Assembly: GCF_003985145.1 (NCBI RefSeq) | Contig: NZ_ML133522.1 | Span: forward strand, 186,001-250,000 | DNA length: 64,000 nucleotides | Reading direction: 5' to 3' | Source of the DNA: Rhizobium anhuiense | GTDB taxonomy: Bacteria > Pseudomonadota > Alphaproteobacteria > Rhizobiales > Rhizobiaceae | Shown: one piece after another, positions 1 through 8,626 of the stretch | How the letters are laid out: each line of letters opens with the position of its first letter | Position numbering within the stretch: the first letter of the stretch is position 1 | The notes under the pieces: model-generated | Seen by the model: only the letters and a program-made list of their open reading frames with translations | Database searches by the model: none | Told to the model about the DNA's origin: nothing | Program-made: the position numbers and the translations under genes

Positions 1-45
1 GCGCCACGACCAGCCAGCCCGGTAATCATCATTAGAGGGTAGGTT

Positions 46-2280
46 ATGATCGTCCGGCATTGGCGTTCGGTTTTGTTGGTCTGCACGGCAGCCACAGTTG
101 TTTTTCCTGTTTCGCAGTCTTTCGCGCAAAGCGCTCCGGCAACGACGCCGCAAGCCACCGCAGAAGACAGCACCGTCCTGCAGAAGATCGTCGTCAAGGG
201 CAAACGCGTGGCGCCGGGCAGCGTCGCCGACACGCCGCTTGCGACCGAGATCACCGCCAAGACGCTCGAAGAGAAGCAGGTCACCAATTTCGACGATATT
301 GGCCGCAGCGTCGATGCAGGTGTGAACTACTCGCGTGGCGACGCGGGCTTCAACCTGCGCGGCCTCTCCGGCGCTCGCATCCTGACCACCATTGACGGCA
401 TTCCGATCCCATATATTTCGAACAGTTCGCGCCAGGGTGCTTTCGCGCCGGCCAACGCCAATGGCGGCGGCGATACCTTCGATTTCGATTCGCTGTCGTC
501 GCTCGATATCGTGCGTGGCGCAGATTCGAGCAAGGGCGGCTCGGGCATGCTCGGTGGCGCCATCGTTCTCAATACGCTCGAGCCGGAGGATCTCATTCCC
601 GAAGGCCGGGATTGGGGTGCGATCGTCAAGTCGACATACGACAGCGAAAATCGCAGCATTTCCAGCTCGGCCGCCGCTGCCAAGAAGATCGGCAACGCGT
701 CGATCCTGTTTCAGGGCGGCTACCGCAAGGGCCATGAACGCGACAATATGGGCGACAACGACAGCTATGGCCGCTCTCGCACCGAGGCGGATCCCGCCGA
801 TTTCGACCAGCACAACCTGCTCTTCAAGCTGCGACAGGAGCTGGAAGGCGGTCATCGCATCGGCCTGACGGCCGAACGCTTCCGCCGCGATCTCAAGACC
901 GACCTGCGCGAGCTCCAGGGCGGCACGACGCCGCGCAACTTCCGGATCGACAATTATGACGGCCGCGAACTGCGCGACCGCGACCGCGTTTCTCTCGATT
1001 ACGATTATGAGGCGCAGTCTTCCGACGCATTCTTCAGCAGTGCGCGCGCAACGCTTTATTGGCTGGATTTGAAGAAGGAAGCCGGCAGCCGGGGCCGTAC
1101 GACCACCAATGTGGCTTATGGCCGTAACAACCAGATAGAAAACGAAACCTGGGGCTTCAGCGGCACGGCGACGAAGGATTTCGAATATTCCGGTCTCAGC
1201 CACTCCGTTCGCGTGGGCCTCGACGTCGGCATTTCCAGCTGGAGCCAGTATAGCTGGGCACTTTGCCCGACGCCCACAACGTGCCCGGCGCTGAACAACC
1301 AGGCGGAAGTGCCCAATGTCGACAGCCAGAACCTGGGGCTGACCTTCGAAGACAAGATCGAAATCGGCAATACCGGCTTCGCGTTGACACCCGGCTTCCG
1401 CTTCGACTGGTTCAACTACAATCCGTCGACCGGCGGAAGTTTCGCAAGCAATACCGGGCTTACTCGTTTCGGGGACCTGAACGACCGGACGGAAGCCGGC
1501 CTGTCGCCGAAGATCCTTGCCACATATGACCTGACGCCCGACGTGCAGCTTTACGCACAGCTGGCCGTTGGCTTCCGCGCACCCACCGTGGACGAGCTCT
1601 ACAGCCGCTTCTATAATCCGACGGGCCGCTACGCCCAGCTCGGCAATCCCGATCTGGAGCCGGAAATCGGCCGCGGCGTCGAAATCGGCGCCAATTTCGA
1701 CACGGGCGATTTTACCGGTCGGGTTGCGGCTTTTCACACCCGCTACCAGAACTTTATAGAGACGGTGACAAGCCGGGACGCGACCGGCTTTACGGAGTTC
1801 AACTACACGAACGTTTCTGCGGCCACAATTTCGGGTATTGAAGCCAGTGCCGTCAAGACATTCAACAATGGCATCAACCTGCATGCGTCGCTTGCCTATG
1901 CCTATGGCCGCAACGAGGATACGGGCAAATACTTGCGATCGGTTGCTCCCTTCAAGGCGATCATCGGCGGCGGTTGGAGCAACGACAACTACGGTTTCGA
2001 TCTTTCCTCGACGCTCTCGGCAGCCATGCCTGACGACGATGTTGCGACCACATTCGATGCGCCAGGTTATGGTGTCGTCGATCTGACGGCATGGTGGACG
2101 CCGGAACAGTTGAAGGGTCTGCGTATCCAGGGGGGTGTCTACAACATCTTCGATCAGGAGCATTACAACGCGCTCGCCGTGCGCGACGTCAACCTGACCT
2201 CGGTGACTGCGTCGCAGCCGCAAGAATGGTATTCGGAGCCGGGCCGTACGTTCAAGGTGTCGATCACCAAGACTTTCTGA
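46..2280 (+). CDS. shmR: TonB-dependent haem/haemoglobin outer-membrane receptor (ShmR/HmuR type)
   Basis: A 744-residue outer-membrane receptor that probably imports haem as an iron source using TonB energy. A signal peptide spans about residues 1-27, ending SQSFA. A TonB-box-like KIVVKG follows near residue 46, then a plug domain and a long beta-barrel ending in aromatic F at ITKTF. The haem-receptor landmarks FRAP (510-513) and NPDL (534-537) are present. No histidine lies between them, unlike HemR-type receptors. The start is supported by the AGAGGGTAGG purine run just upstream. Only 45 bases precede the gene here, so iron control (Irr, RirA, HmuP in relatives) cannot be judged. A strong terminator follows. 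The haem assignment is from family features; specificity is inferred. Confidence 0.88.
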   Translation: MIVRHWRSVLLVCTAATVVFPVSQSFAQSAPATTPQATAEDSTVLQKIVVKGKRVAPGSVADTPLATEITAKTLEEKQVTNFDDIGRSVDAGVNYSRGDAGFNLRGLSGARILTTIDGIPIPYISNSSRQGAFAPANANGGGDTFDFDSLSSLDIVRGADSSKGGSGMLGGAIVLNTLEPEDLIPEGRDWGAIVKSTYDSENRSISSSAAAAKKIGNASILFQGGYRKGHERDNMGDNDSYGRSRTEADPADFDQHNLLFKLRQELEGGHRIGLTAERFRRDLKTDLRELQGGTTPRNFRIDNYDGRELRDRDRVSLDYDYEAQSSDAFFSSARATLYWLDLKKEAGSRGRTTTNVAYGRNNQIENETWGFSGTATKDFEYSGLSHSVRVGLDVGISSWSQYSWALCPTPTTCPALNNQAEVPNVDSQNLGLTFEDKIEIGNTGFALTPGFRFDWFNYNPSTGGSFASNTGLTRFGDLNDRTEAGLSPKILATYDLTPDVQLYAQLAVGFRAPTVDELYSRFYNPTGRYAQLGNPDLEPEIGRGVEIGANFDTGDFTGRVAAFHTRYQNFIETVTSRDATGFTEFNYTNVSAATISGIEASAVKTFNNGINLHASLAYAYGRNEDTGKYLRSVAPFKAIIGGGWSNDNYGFDLSSTLSAAMPDDDVATTFDAPGYGVVDLTAWWTPEQLKGLRIQGGVYNIFDQEHYNALAVRDVNLTSVTASQPQEWYSEPGRTFKVSITKTF

Positions 2281-2308
2281 TCGCGATCACGCTTTCAAGG
2301 CTGGGGGA

Positions 2309-2333
2309 GGGCGGCTTTCGGGCCGCCCTTTTT
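2309..2333 (+). terminator. Rho-independent terminator of the haem receptor
   Basis: A perfect stem GGGCGGC / GCCGCCC with a 6-nt TTTCGG loop is followed by five T. It separates the receptor from the trp leader. Confidence 0.9.
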
Positions 2334-2351
2334 CAATCCCGCAATCGCCTC

Positions 2352-2380
2352 TTGCGCAATGGCTGATCTCAGGCTAACAA
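2352..2380 (+). promoter_or_regulatory. Promoter of trpL-trpE(G)
   Basis: TTGCGC (2352-2357), a 17-nt spacer and TAACAA (2375-2380). The -10 box ends six bases before the trpL ATG at 2387. Transcription would therefore begin at or next to the A of the start codon, which fits the leaderless trpL mRNA known in Sinorhizobium meliloti. No Shine-Dalgarno precedes the ATG. Confidence 0.65.
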
Positions 2381-2386
2381 TTTTTC

Positions 2387-2431
2387 ATGATCAAGTCCTT
2401 GAACATTGCTGTTTGGTGGTGGGTTCGCTAA
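2387..2431 (+). CDS. trpL: trp leader peptide TrpL
   Basis: A 14-codon ORF reading MIKSLNIAVWWWVR, with three consecutive TGG tryptophan codons at 2414-2422 and a TAA stop at 2429-2431. In rhizobia the speed at which the ribosome crosses these codons reports Trp-tRNA charging and decides whether the downstream hairpin becomes a terminator or an antiterminator. The S. meliloti homologue also has three adjacent Trp codons. A TTG at 2399 could be an alternative start, but the ATG at 2387 fits the promoter spacing expected of a leaderless message. Confidence 0.9.
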   Translation: MIKSLNIAVWWWVR

Positions 2432-2498
2432 GGCGGCCTCGACCAATCGTGTCCAAAGACGACGAGTGAGCCGCCCGAAACTTCGAGGCGGCTTTTTT
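2387..2498 (+). ncRNA. trp attenuator RNA (rnTrpL-like), antiterminator/terminator pair
   Basis: Terminator form: GCCGCC (2470-2475) pairs with GGCGGC (2487-2492), with an inner CGAA/TTCG extension and six T at 2493-2498. Antiterminator form: GGCGGC (2432-2437) plus CTCG (2438-2441) pair with CGAG (2463-2466) plus GCCGCC (2470-2475). The two forms share 2470-2475 and exclude each other. The GGCGGC arm starts directly after the trpL stop, so a ribosome that finishes the peptide masks it and lets the terminator form. In S. meliloti the terminated RNA is also a trans-acting small RNA; a similar role here is inference. Confidence 0.88.
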
Positions 2499-2544
2499 GT
2501 TTTATGGCCGCCTGTCGTCCGGGCCCCGATAACGGAGTGGAACA

Positions 2545-4734
2545 ATGGTAACGATCCTGCGGGATGATGGTGCGGAAATCTACGAGACCAAGGGCGGGAT
2601 ATCCGTCACGCGGCAGCGGCGGGCGATTCCCTACGGCGATGCGGTCTCTTCCTATGTCGACAAGCTCGACGAGCGCCGCGGTGCGGTGTTCTCGTCGAAC
2701 TACGAATATCCGGGCCGTTACACGCGTTGGGATACTGCCGTCGTCGATCCGCCGCTCGGCATCTCCTCCTTCGGGCGCGACGTCTGGATCGAAGCCTTTA
2801 ACGAACGTGGCGAAGTGATCCTCGGCTTCGTAACCGAGCGGCTGAAGACGGTGGCCGACCTTGTGCTCGGCGCTTCCTCTGCCCGTCGCCTCGACCTGAC
2901 CGTCAAGACACCGGACCGGGTGTTCACCGAGGAAGAGCGCTCGAAGATGCCGACGGTCTTCACCGTGCTGCGCGCCGTGACCGATTTGTTCTATTCGCAG
3001 GCGGATGCGAGCCTCGGGCTTTACGGCGCCTTCGGCTACGACATCGCCTTCCAGTTCGACGCGATCGATCTGAAGCTGACGCGGCCCGCCGACCAGCGCG
3101 ACATGGTGCTCTACCTGCCGGACGAGATCCTCGTCGTCGACAATTATGCCGCCAAGGCCTGGATCGACCGTTACGATTTCGAAAAAGGCGGGGTTTCGAC
3201 CGAGCGCAAGGCCCAGGATATCGCGCCCGACCCCTTCCAGCATACGGATTCCATTCCGCCGAAGAGCGATCACCGGCCGGGCGAATATGCCGATCTTGTC
3301 ACCAAGGCGAAGGAAAGTTTCCGCAAGGGCGACCTCTTCGAAGTCGTGCCGGGGCAGAAGTTCATGGAACGCTGCGACAGCAAGCCTTCCGATATTTCCA
3401 GGCGGCTGAAGGCGATCAATCCGTCGCCCTATTCCTTCTTCATCAATCTCGGCCATCAGGAATATCTGGTCGGCGCCTCGCCCGAAATGTTCGTGCGCGT
3501 TTCCGGCCGCCGCATCGAGACCTGCCCGATCTCGGGCACCATCAAGCGCGGCGACGATCCGATTGCCGACAGCGAGCAGATCCTCAAGCTTTTGAATTCG
3601 AAGAAGGACGAATCCGAACTCACCATGTGCTCGGATGTCGACCGTAACGACAAGAGCCGGGTGTGCGAGCCGGGCTCGGTCAAGGTGATCGGCCGCCGGC
3701 AGATCGAGATGTATTCGCGCCTCATCCACACGGTCGACCATATCGAGGGACGGCTGCGCGACGACATGGATGCCTTCGACGGTTTTCTCAGCCATGCCTG
3801 GGCCGTCACAGTCACCGGCGCCCCGAAGCTCTGGGCGATGCGCTTCATCGAAAGCCATGAAAAGAGCCCACGGGCATGGTATGGTGGGGCGATCGGCATG
3901 GTCGGCTTCAACGGCGATATGAACACCGGCCTGACGCTCCGCACCGTGCGCATCAAGGACGGCATCGCCGAGGTGCGCGCTGGTGCTACGCTGCTGAATG
4001 ATTCCATTCCAGAGGAAGAAGAAGCCGAAACCGAACTGAAGGCCTCCGCCATGCTTTCCGCCATCCGCGATGCCAAGACCGGTAATTCCGGCAAGATCCA
4101 GCGCGACGTCGCAAGCGTCGGCAAGGGTGTCAGCATCCTGTTGATCGATCATGAGGACAGCTTCGTTCACACGCTCGCCAACTATTTCCGCCAGACGGGG
4201 GCGACGGTTTCGACCGTGCGCACGCCGGTGCCGGAGGAAATCTTCGACCGTTTGAATCCCGACCTCGTCGTGCTGTCGCCTGGCCCCGGAACCCCCAAGG
4301 ATTTCGACTGCAAGGCGACGATCAAGAAGGCGCGGGCGCGCAATCTGCCAATCTTCGGCGTCTGCCTCGGCCTGCAGGCGCTTGCCGAAGCCTATGGTGG
4401 GGAACTGCGCCATCTGGCCCTGCCGATGCACGGCAAGCCATCGCGCATCCGCGTGCTGGAGCCGGGCATCGTCTTCTCCGGCCTGTCGAAGGAGGTGACG
4501 GTCGGCCGCTACCACTCGATCTTCGCCGATCCTTCGACGCTGCCGCGCGAGTTCATCATCACGGCGGAAAGCGAAGACGGCACGATCATGGGCATCGAAC
4601 ATGAAAAGGAGCCGATCGCCGCGGTGCAGTTCCACCCCGAATCGATCATGACGCTCGGCGGCGATGCCGGCATGCGGATGATCGAGAATGTGGTGGCGCA
4701 TCTGGCGCGCAAGGTGAAGACCAAAGCTGCCTGA
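2545..4734 (+). CDS. trpE(G): Anthranilate synthase, fused component I/II
   Basis: A 729-residue fused enzyme making anthranilate from chorismate and glutamine, the first committed step to tryptophan. The N-terminal roughly 510 residues are the TrpE chorismate-binding part, with the family GTIKRG and DRNDKSRV segments. From about residue 530 a class-I glutamine amidotransferase domain follows. It carries catalytic Cys607 in GVCLGLQ and the His697/Glu699 pair in FHPES. The E-G fusion is typical of Rhizobiaceae. GGAGTGG upstream of the ATG at 2545 supports the start. Expression should follow the trpL attenuator 47 nt upstream of the gene. Family enzymes are also feedback-inhibited by tryptophan; no inhibitor residues were assigned here. 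Confidence 0.97.
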   Translation: MVTILRDDGAEIYETKGGISVTRQRRAIPYGDAVSSYVDKLDERRGAVFSSNYEYPGRYTRWDTAVVDPPLGISSFGRDVWIEAFNERGEVILGFVTERLKTVADLVLGASSARRLDLTVKTPDRVFTEEERSKMPTVFTVLRAVTDLFYSQADASLGLYGAFGYDIAFQFDAIDLKLTRPADQRDMVLYLPDEILVVDNYAAKAWIDRYDFEKGGVSTERKAQDIAPDPFQHTDSIPPKSDHRPGEYADLVTKAKESFRKGDLFEVVPGQKFMERCDSKPSDISRRLKAINPSPYSFFINLGHQEYLVGASPEMFVRVSGRRIETCPISGTIKRGDDPIADSEQILKLLNSKKDESELTMCSDVDRNDKSRVCEPGSVKVIGRRQIEMYSRLIHTVDHIEGRLRDDMDAFDGFLSHAWAVTVTGAPKLWAMRFIESHEKSPRAWYGGAIGMVGFNGDMNTGLTLRTVRIKDGIAEVRAGATLLNDSIPEEEEAETELKASAMLSAIRDAKTGNSGKIQRDVASVGKGVSILLIDHEDSFVHTLANYFRQTGATVSTVRTPVPEEIFDRLNPDLVVLSPGPGTPKDFDCKATIKKARARNLPIFGVCLGLQALAEAYGGELRHLALPMHGKPSRIRVLEPGIVFSGLSKEVTVGRYHSIFADPSTLPREFIITAESEDGTIMGIEHEKEPIAAVQFHPESIMTLGGDAGMRMIENVVAHLARKVKTKAA

Positions 4735-4865
4735 GCGCAATTCCACCTCTCCCTTCCTGCTTTGCGGGAAGGGAAAGGCGGGTCAGCGGCGTTCACATCA
4801 GAGTTCGGTTGACTTCTTCCCGTAAATCAGAACATTTCAGGAACGATCAATCGGAGCCCGTCGCC

Positions 4866-5105
4866 GTGGCCAATGCTGAAAAGTTCATCATTCTCCCTTA
4901 TCGTAAGAACCGCGGCAATCTCGTGCCCGGTGAAATGCGCCAGGCATCGACCTCCGTCAGCGCGGAAAAGATCGCTTCGGCGATGGCGCAGCGTTTCGTC
5001 GGCGTGGCGGCCTATGCCGTAATCGTCGATGAAGAAACCGGCGACATGTCGTCGCCGCGGTTGCTCGCGCGATATGGCGAGATTGCCGATCTCAACGCCG
5101 CCTGA
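4866..5105 (+). CDS. Conserved hypothetical small protein
   Basis: A 79-residue protein if the GTG at 4866 is the start. That codon has CGGAG about nine bases upstream, giving a sequence beginning MANAEKFIILPYRKNR. The longer reading from 4809 has no good ribosome site. There is no signal peptide or membrane segment. Composition is ordinary for the region: a basic N-terminal strand, then an alpha-rich stretch with SAEKIASAMAQRF, then a VGVAAYAVIVDEETGD strand-turn. I do not recognise a family. It lies 15 nt upstream of the DUF2161 gene and is probably cotranscribed with it. Single-letter searches would be needed to name it. Confidence 0.65.
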   Translation: MANAEKFIILPYRKNRGNLVPGEMRQASTSVSAEKIASAMAQRFVGVAAYAVIVDEETGDMSSPRLLARYGEIADLNAA

Positions 5106-5120
5106 GGCGCGGTTTTCAGC

Positions 5121-5792
5121 ATGGAGACATCACTCTACCTGCCGGTCAAAGCTTTCCTGGAGGCGGCCGGTTATGTCGTCAAGGGCGAGGTCGGCGGATG
5201 CGATCTCGTGGGGTTGAGCGATGGCGAGCCGCCGGTCGTGGTGGTCTGCGAACTCAAACTCTCCTTCAACCTCGAACTGCTTCTGCAGGCGGTCGACCGG
5301 GCGGCGATGAGCGATGAGGTCTGGATCGCGGCCCGCGTTTCCGCCAAGGGGCGCGGGCGAGAGGCCGACAGACGCTACCGCGACCTCTGCCGGCGCCTCG
5401 GCATCGGCATGCTCGGCGTTTCCGATGGCGGCGAGGTCAGCGTCATCGTCAGCTCCGTCTCGCCGATGCCGCGCACCAATCCGAAGCGGCGCTCGCGCCT
5501 CGTCAAGGAGCATCAGCGCCGCCGCGGTGATCCGGCCGTCGGCGGCGGCTCGCGGGCGCCGATCATGACCGCCTATCGCCAGCAGGCGCTGTTGTGCGCC
5601 GCCGCACTCGAGCGGGGATTGGCGCGGCCGCGGGATATGAAGGCGCTTACGCCCAAGGCCGGCCCGATCCTGCGCGACAACGTCTACGGATGGTTCGAGC
5701 GCATGGAAAAAGGCGTTTATGCCCTGACGCCTGCAGGGCAGGCCGCTCTTCTACGCTGGCCGCAGCCTGTATTTTCCGACCCGCCACCTTGA
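5121..5792 (+). CDS. DUF2161-type putative PD-(D/E)XK phosphodiesterase
   Basis: A 223-residue soluble protein. The N-terminal 110 residues look like the DUF2161 domain, a predicted restriction-endonuclease-like fold. D28 in GCDLVG is followed by E44-L45-K46 in VVCELK, the spacing expected of a D...ExK catalytic core. A basic linker around residues 115-150, rich in R and K, leads to a C-terminal winged-helix-like part (GWFERMEKGVYALTPAG). Together these suggest a DNA-binding nuclease or nuclease-like regulator. It follows the 79-residue gene closely and has a terminator downstream at 5925. Substrate and role are unknown. No methylase or other restriction partner is nearby. Confidence 0.7.
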   Translation: METSLYLPVKAFLEAAGYVVKGEVGGCDLVGLSDGEPPVVVVCELKLSFNLELLLQAVDRAAMSDEVWIAARVSAKGRGREADRRYRDLCRRLGIGMLGVSDGGEVSVIVSSVSPMPRTNPKRRSRLVKEHQRRRGDPAVGGGSRAPIMTAYRQQALLCAAALERGLARPRDMKALTPKAGPILRDNVYGWFERMEKGVYALTPAGQAALLRWPQPVFSDPPP

Positions 5793-5871
5793 AAGCTGCG
5801 CTGTAGGGAGCATCGGCGGGATCGCTCAGTATGCCGCTTTCCGACCGGACACGGCAACGCCTGTGAACGAC

Positions 5872-5891
5872 TTGTCATTCCCCTTTGACAA
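5872..5891 (+). promoter_or_regulatory. Inverted repeat overlapping a -35 box upstream of the CDF gene
   Basis: TTGTCA (5872-5877), eight bases, then TGACAA (5886-5891) form a perfect 6-bp inverted repeat. The right arm overlaps a consensus -35 TTGACA (5885-5890). A weak -10 (CATATC, 5908-5913) follows after 17 nt. It resembles a repressor site for the efflux gene at 6010, but no regulator gene is adjacent. Confidence 0.35.
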
Positions 5892-5924
5892 ATCCGCCGT
5901 CATCGCCCATATCACCCTTAACTG

Positions 5925-5960
5925 AACCGCCTGCGCGACATTCGCGTGGGCGGTTTTGCG
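5925..5960 (+). terminator. Terminator hairpin between DUF2161 and CDF genes
   Basis: AACCGCC (5925-5931) pairs with GGCGGTT (5949-5955), with an inner CGCG/CGCG stem, followed by the T-rich run TTGCGTTT. It probably ends transcription of the 5121 gene. It also sits downstream of the putative promoter at 5885, so it could act inside the CDF leader. Confidence 0.6.
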
Positions 5961-6009
5961 TTTCAACGGCTTGAATTCTGCAATTCATTCGCAACCGCAG
6001 GGGAACGAT

Positions 6010-6924
6010 ATGAGTGACAATGGCGATCTTACGGTTCGGAAGCTGGCGATGTGGGGGATTCCGCTGTCGCTCGGTGTCATGGGCCTGAAGATGGTGGCTT
6101 GGTGGGTGACCGGATCGGTGGCGCTGCTGTCCGACGGGCTCGAATCCTCGGTCAACGTCGTTGCCGCCTTCGTCGCCTTCTTCGTCATCCGCTATGCGCA
6201 GAAGCCTGCCGATCACGACCATCCCTTCGGCCATCACAAGGCGGAATATCTGTCTGCCGTCACCGAAGGCGTGCTGATCGTCGTCGCTGCCCTGCTGATC
6301 GTCACCGAGGCGATCGGTTATCTCGCCGAGCCGCGCATGCTGGATGCACCCGTCCTCGGCCTTGCGATCAATTTCGCGGCCGGCGTCATCAACGCGATCT
6401 GGGCGCGGTTGCTGATCCGCACTGGGCGCAGGCATCGCTCGGCGGCACTGATGGCGGACGGTCAGCATATCATGTCCGATGTGGTGACCTCCATCGGCGT
6501 GCTCGTCGGCCTGCTGCTGGCGCTGGCGACAGGTTATGCGATCTTCGACCCGGTGCTTGCCATCCTCGTTGCCGTCAACATCTTGTATCAGGGCTGGAAG
6601 GTGATCTCGCAATCGATCGGCGGGCTGATGGACCAGGCGGTCGAGCCACAGGAAGAGGAGGCGATCAAGCAGGCGATCGCCACCCATGCGGCGGGCTCCA
6701 TCGGCGTGCATGACCTGAAGACGAGGCGGGCGGGCACCGTCACCTTCATCGATTTTCACATGGTGGTGCCCGGCGGGATGTCCGTGCGACAGGCGCATGA
6801 TATATGCGATCGCCTTGAGGATGCCATCAGGGCAGTGCACGAGGGCGCCACTATCGCAATTCACGTGGAGCCCGAGGGCGAAAAGGCTCACGGCATCCGC
6901 GTCAAAGTCGTCAAGGAGGCATGA
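6010..6924 (+). CDS. Cation diffusion facilitator family metal efflux protein
   Basis: A 304-residue inner-membrane divalent-metal/proton antiporter. About six hydrophobic segments fill residues 13-200, followed by a cytoplasmic metal-binding domain ([19 protein letters not shown]) and histidines near the C terminus. Helix 5 has H-x3-D (HIMSD). The matching helix-2 position reads E-x3-N (ESSVN) instead of the more usual Asp/His pair, so metal preference cannot be assigned. The start at 6010 has AGGGGAACG upstream; the longer frame from 5956 lacks a site. Its TGA overlaps the queF ATG by four bases, implying translational coupling. Confidence 0.88.
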   Translation: MSDNGDLTVRKLAMWGIPLSLGVMGLKMVAWWVTGSVALLSDGLESSVNVVAAFVAFFVIRYAQKPADHDHPFGHHKAEYLSAVTEGVLIVVAALLIVTEAIGYLAEPRMLDAPVLGLAINFAAGVINAIWARLLIRTGRRHRSAALMADGQHIMSDVVTSIGVLVGLLLALATGYAIFDPVLAILVAVNILYQGWKVISQSIGGLMDQAVEPQEEEAIKQAIATHAAGSIGVHDLKTRRAGTVTFIDFHMVVPGGMSVRQAHDICDRLEDAIRAVHEGATIAIHVEPEGEKAHGIRVKVVKEA

Positions 6925-7388
6925 TGCCGAGTACCGATGTTTCCAGCCTGTCGATGCTGGGTCAGCAAACCGAAACCGCGCAATCGCCGGAGGAGGCGGT
7001 GCTTGAAAAAGTGCCGTCCAACCATGCCGGTACCGACTACGTTGTGCGCTTCACCGCGCCGGAATTCACCTCGCTCTGCCCGATGACCGGGCAGCCGGAT
7101 TTCGCCCATATCGTCATCGACTACATTCCGGGCGAATGGCTGGTGGAATCGAAATCGCTGAAGCTCTTCCTGCATTCCTTCCGCAATCACGGCGCTTTCC
7201 ACGAGGATTGTTCGATCTACATCGCCAAGCGCATCGTCGAGCTGCTCGATCCCCGGTGGCTGAGGATAGGCGCCTATTGGTATCCGCGCGGAGGCATTCC
7301 GATCGACGTCTTCTGGCAGACGGGCAGGCCGCCGGAAGGCGTGTGGCTGCCGGAGCAGGGTGTTGCCACCTATCGCGGGCGTGGGTGA
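6921..7388 (+). CDS. queF: NADPH-dependent 7-cyano-7-deazaguanine reductase
   Basis: A 155-residue unimodular (YkvM-type) QueF that reduces preQ0 to preQ1 in queuosine synthesis for tRNA wobble modification. The QueF core is visible: catalytic Cys53 and Asp60 in CPMTGQPDF, then [16 protein letters not shown] and the HEDC segment carrying the substrate-binding Glu. Length matches the short bacterial form. ATGATG at 6921/6924 overlaps the stop of the metal-efflux gene, and the ribosome site AAGGAGG lies within that gene's last codons. No other que gene is in the window, so the pairing with CDF looks like positional coupling only. Confidence 0.96.
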   Translation: MMPSTDVSSLSMLGQQTETAQSPEEAVLEKVPSNHAGTDYVVRFTAPEFTSLCPMTGQPDFAHIVIDYIPGEWLVESKSLKLFLHSFRNHGAFHEDCSIYIAKRIVELLDPRWLRIGAYWYPRGGIPIDVFWQTGRPPEGVWLPEQGVATYRGRG

Positions 7389-7397
7389 GCCGCGGTC

Positions 7398-7434
7398 GGG
7401 CAAAGCCCGAGCAATCGATCCAGTGAATCGATTG
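7398..7434. repeat. Palindromic intergenic element
   Basis: GGGCAAAGCCC (7398-7408) is followed at once by CAATCGAT-CCAGTGA-ATCGATTG (7412-7434), a perfect 8-bp inverted repeat. The element sits between queF and the convergent DUF2076 gene. It resembles dispersed palindromic units of rhizobial genomes, but no second copy is in this window. It may serve as a bidirectional transcription end. Confidence 0.5.
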
Positions 7435-7522
7435 CAGCGGCGAACGCCCTGAGCCCAAGCGAAGGGCCGGGCAACAGCGCGGCATGTAAAACCAACTGGC
7501 GCCGTTCCTTGGCCCTTAAACC

Positions 7523-8296
7523 TCAAGCATCAGTGACGTCGTTGCCGGACGAATCGTCAACATAATCGTCGTCGCCATCGTCGTAGTCGGCCTGCTGCAC
7601 GTTGGCGTCCTTGTCGTCACTTGCGTTGTCCGAGGCCTGGCGGGTGTCGTCGTTGCCGTAATAATTGTTGATGACGGTTTCTTCGGTCGGCGCACTGGCA
7701 TTGCCGAAGGGGTTGGCGCCGAAGGGCGAGCCCCAGCCGAGCGAGGACATGTGGTTGCCGAAGATGCCGCTCAGCGAATTGGCAAGCAGCATGCCTCCGG
7801 CAACGCCCGCTGCCGTGCCGAGCGCGCCGCGCAGGAAGCTGCCGCCGGCCGATGGCGCATAGGCCTGCTGGCTCCAGGGGCCGGACGGCTGTTGCGGCGG
7901 CTGGCGGGCATCACGGTCGTAGCCACGGGGCTCGTCATAACCGCGGGAGGCCTGGCCCCATGGGCCGGGGTTGGAGGGGACAGGCGCGGGCTGCTGGGTC
8001 TGCGTATTGCCGAAGATCGAGCTCAGGAAGCCGCCGCCCTGTTCGGCCTGGTGGTGTTCACTGGCGCCGGCTTCCAGCTGGCGGATATGCTCTTCGAGTT
8101 CCTTGATATGATTGGCGGCCGCCTCCAGCCCCTTTTCCTGAACGATGACGGCCTGGGCCAGATAATAGGTGGCCGATGGCTGTTCGCGCGTTGCCTGGTC
8201 GATCAGCGCTTCAGCCTCGCGGTCGCGCGGTGTGGCCGCGGCGGTGCGCACGCGGTCGAAGAGGGCGGTCAGCAGTTGGCGTTCTTCCGGTGACAT
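7523..8296 (-). CDS. DUF2076 family protein
   Basis: A 257-residue protein. The N-terminal half (MSPEERQLLTALFDRV onward) is the DUF2076 helical domain, ending in an E/Q-rich coiled-coil-like stretch (ANHIKELEEHIRQLEAG). The middle is Pro/Gln/Gly/Tyr-rich and probably disordered. A glycine-alanine hydrophobic patch (GALGTAAGVAGGMLLANSLSG, about residues 152-173) resembles a glycine-zipper membrane segment. The C terminus is strongly acidic, rich in D, N and S. The family is often annotated as periplasmic, but no signal peptide is visible. It is monocistronic, convergent with queF, with AGGAGACAGG upstream of its ATG. Function unknown. Confidence 0.78.
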   Translation of the reverse strand: MSPEERQLLTALFDRVRTAAATPRDREAEALIDQATREQPSATYYLAQAVIVQEKGLEAAANHIKELEEHIRQLEAGASEHHQAEQGGGFLSSIFGNTQTQQPAPVPSNPGPWGQASRGYDEPRGYDRDARQPPQQPSGPWSQQAYAPSAGGSFLRGALGTAAGVAGGMLLANSLSGIFGNHMSSLGWGSPFGANPFGNASAPTEETVINNYYGNDDTRQASDNASDDKDANVQQADYDDGDDDYVDDSSGNDVTDA

Positions 8297-8314
8297 GTCC
8301 TGTCTCCTAATGAT

Positions 8315-8413
8315 CTAGAGCGCCGCGCGTCCGATAGGACGCGCTAAGGACGCTCTATCAATTTAAAACTGCGCATAATCCTTTCCGACAATCGATTCCG
8401 ATTTCGGGGTTAT
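8315..8413. repeat. RIME-like dispersed repeat, copy A
   Basis: About 100 bases between the DUF2076 and clpP genes align base for base with 14204-14312. The shared parts are a GCGTCC...GGACGC hairpin, GGACGCTCTA, the block CTTTCCG-CAATCGATTCCGATTT and the terminal ATGCGCT. Each copy holds two palindromes. This matches the layout of the Rhizobium-specific intergenic mosaic elements; the name is inferred from memory of that family. Confidence 0.75.
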
Positions 8414-8626
8414 GCGCTGGCGGCGTTTGCCGCGTGAGGCTGAGGTAGGAACCGATTTTGGCTTTTCAAAGCCTTTCACCGTTACAATTCAGTAAGGCTT
8501 GCAGAACGGCGCGCGGCTTCTTAAGGATATCTGCATCGCTTCGGTGCCTTGTGTTTTTCCCGCATTGTTTTAGGCATTGAGTCGCACTATGTGCGAGGAA
8601 CCCGAATTCATCTCCAAGAGGTTCGA
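8414..8626. other. Intergenic region upstream of clpP
   Basis: The remainder of a 330-base gap after repeat copy A. No ORF with a ribosome site is visible. It presumably holds the clpP promoter, but no convincing -35/-10 pair was found. Confidence 0.4.

Noticed and set aside
2428..4746. 772-codon open frame antisense to trpE(G)
   Set aside because: A high-GC shadow frame; the sense strand encodes a complete conserved enzyme.
5885..5960. Metal riboswitch in the CDF leader
   Set aside because: The hairpin is a simple terminator-like stem; no known metal-riboswitch core was recognised.
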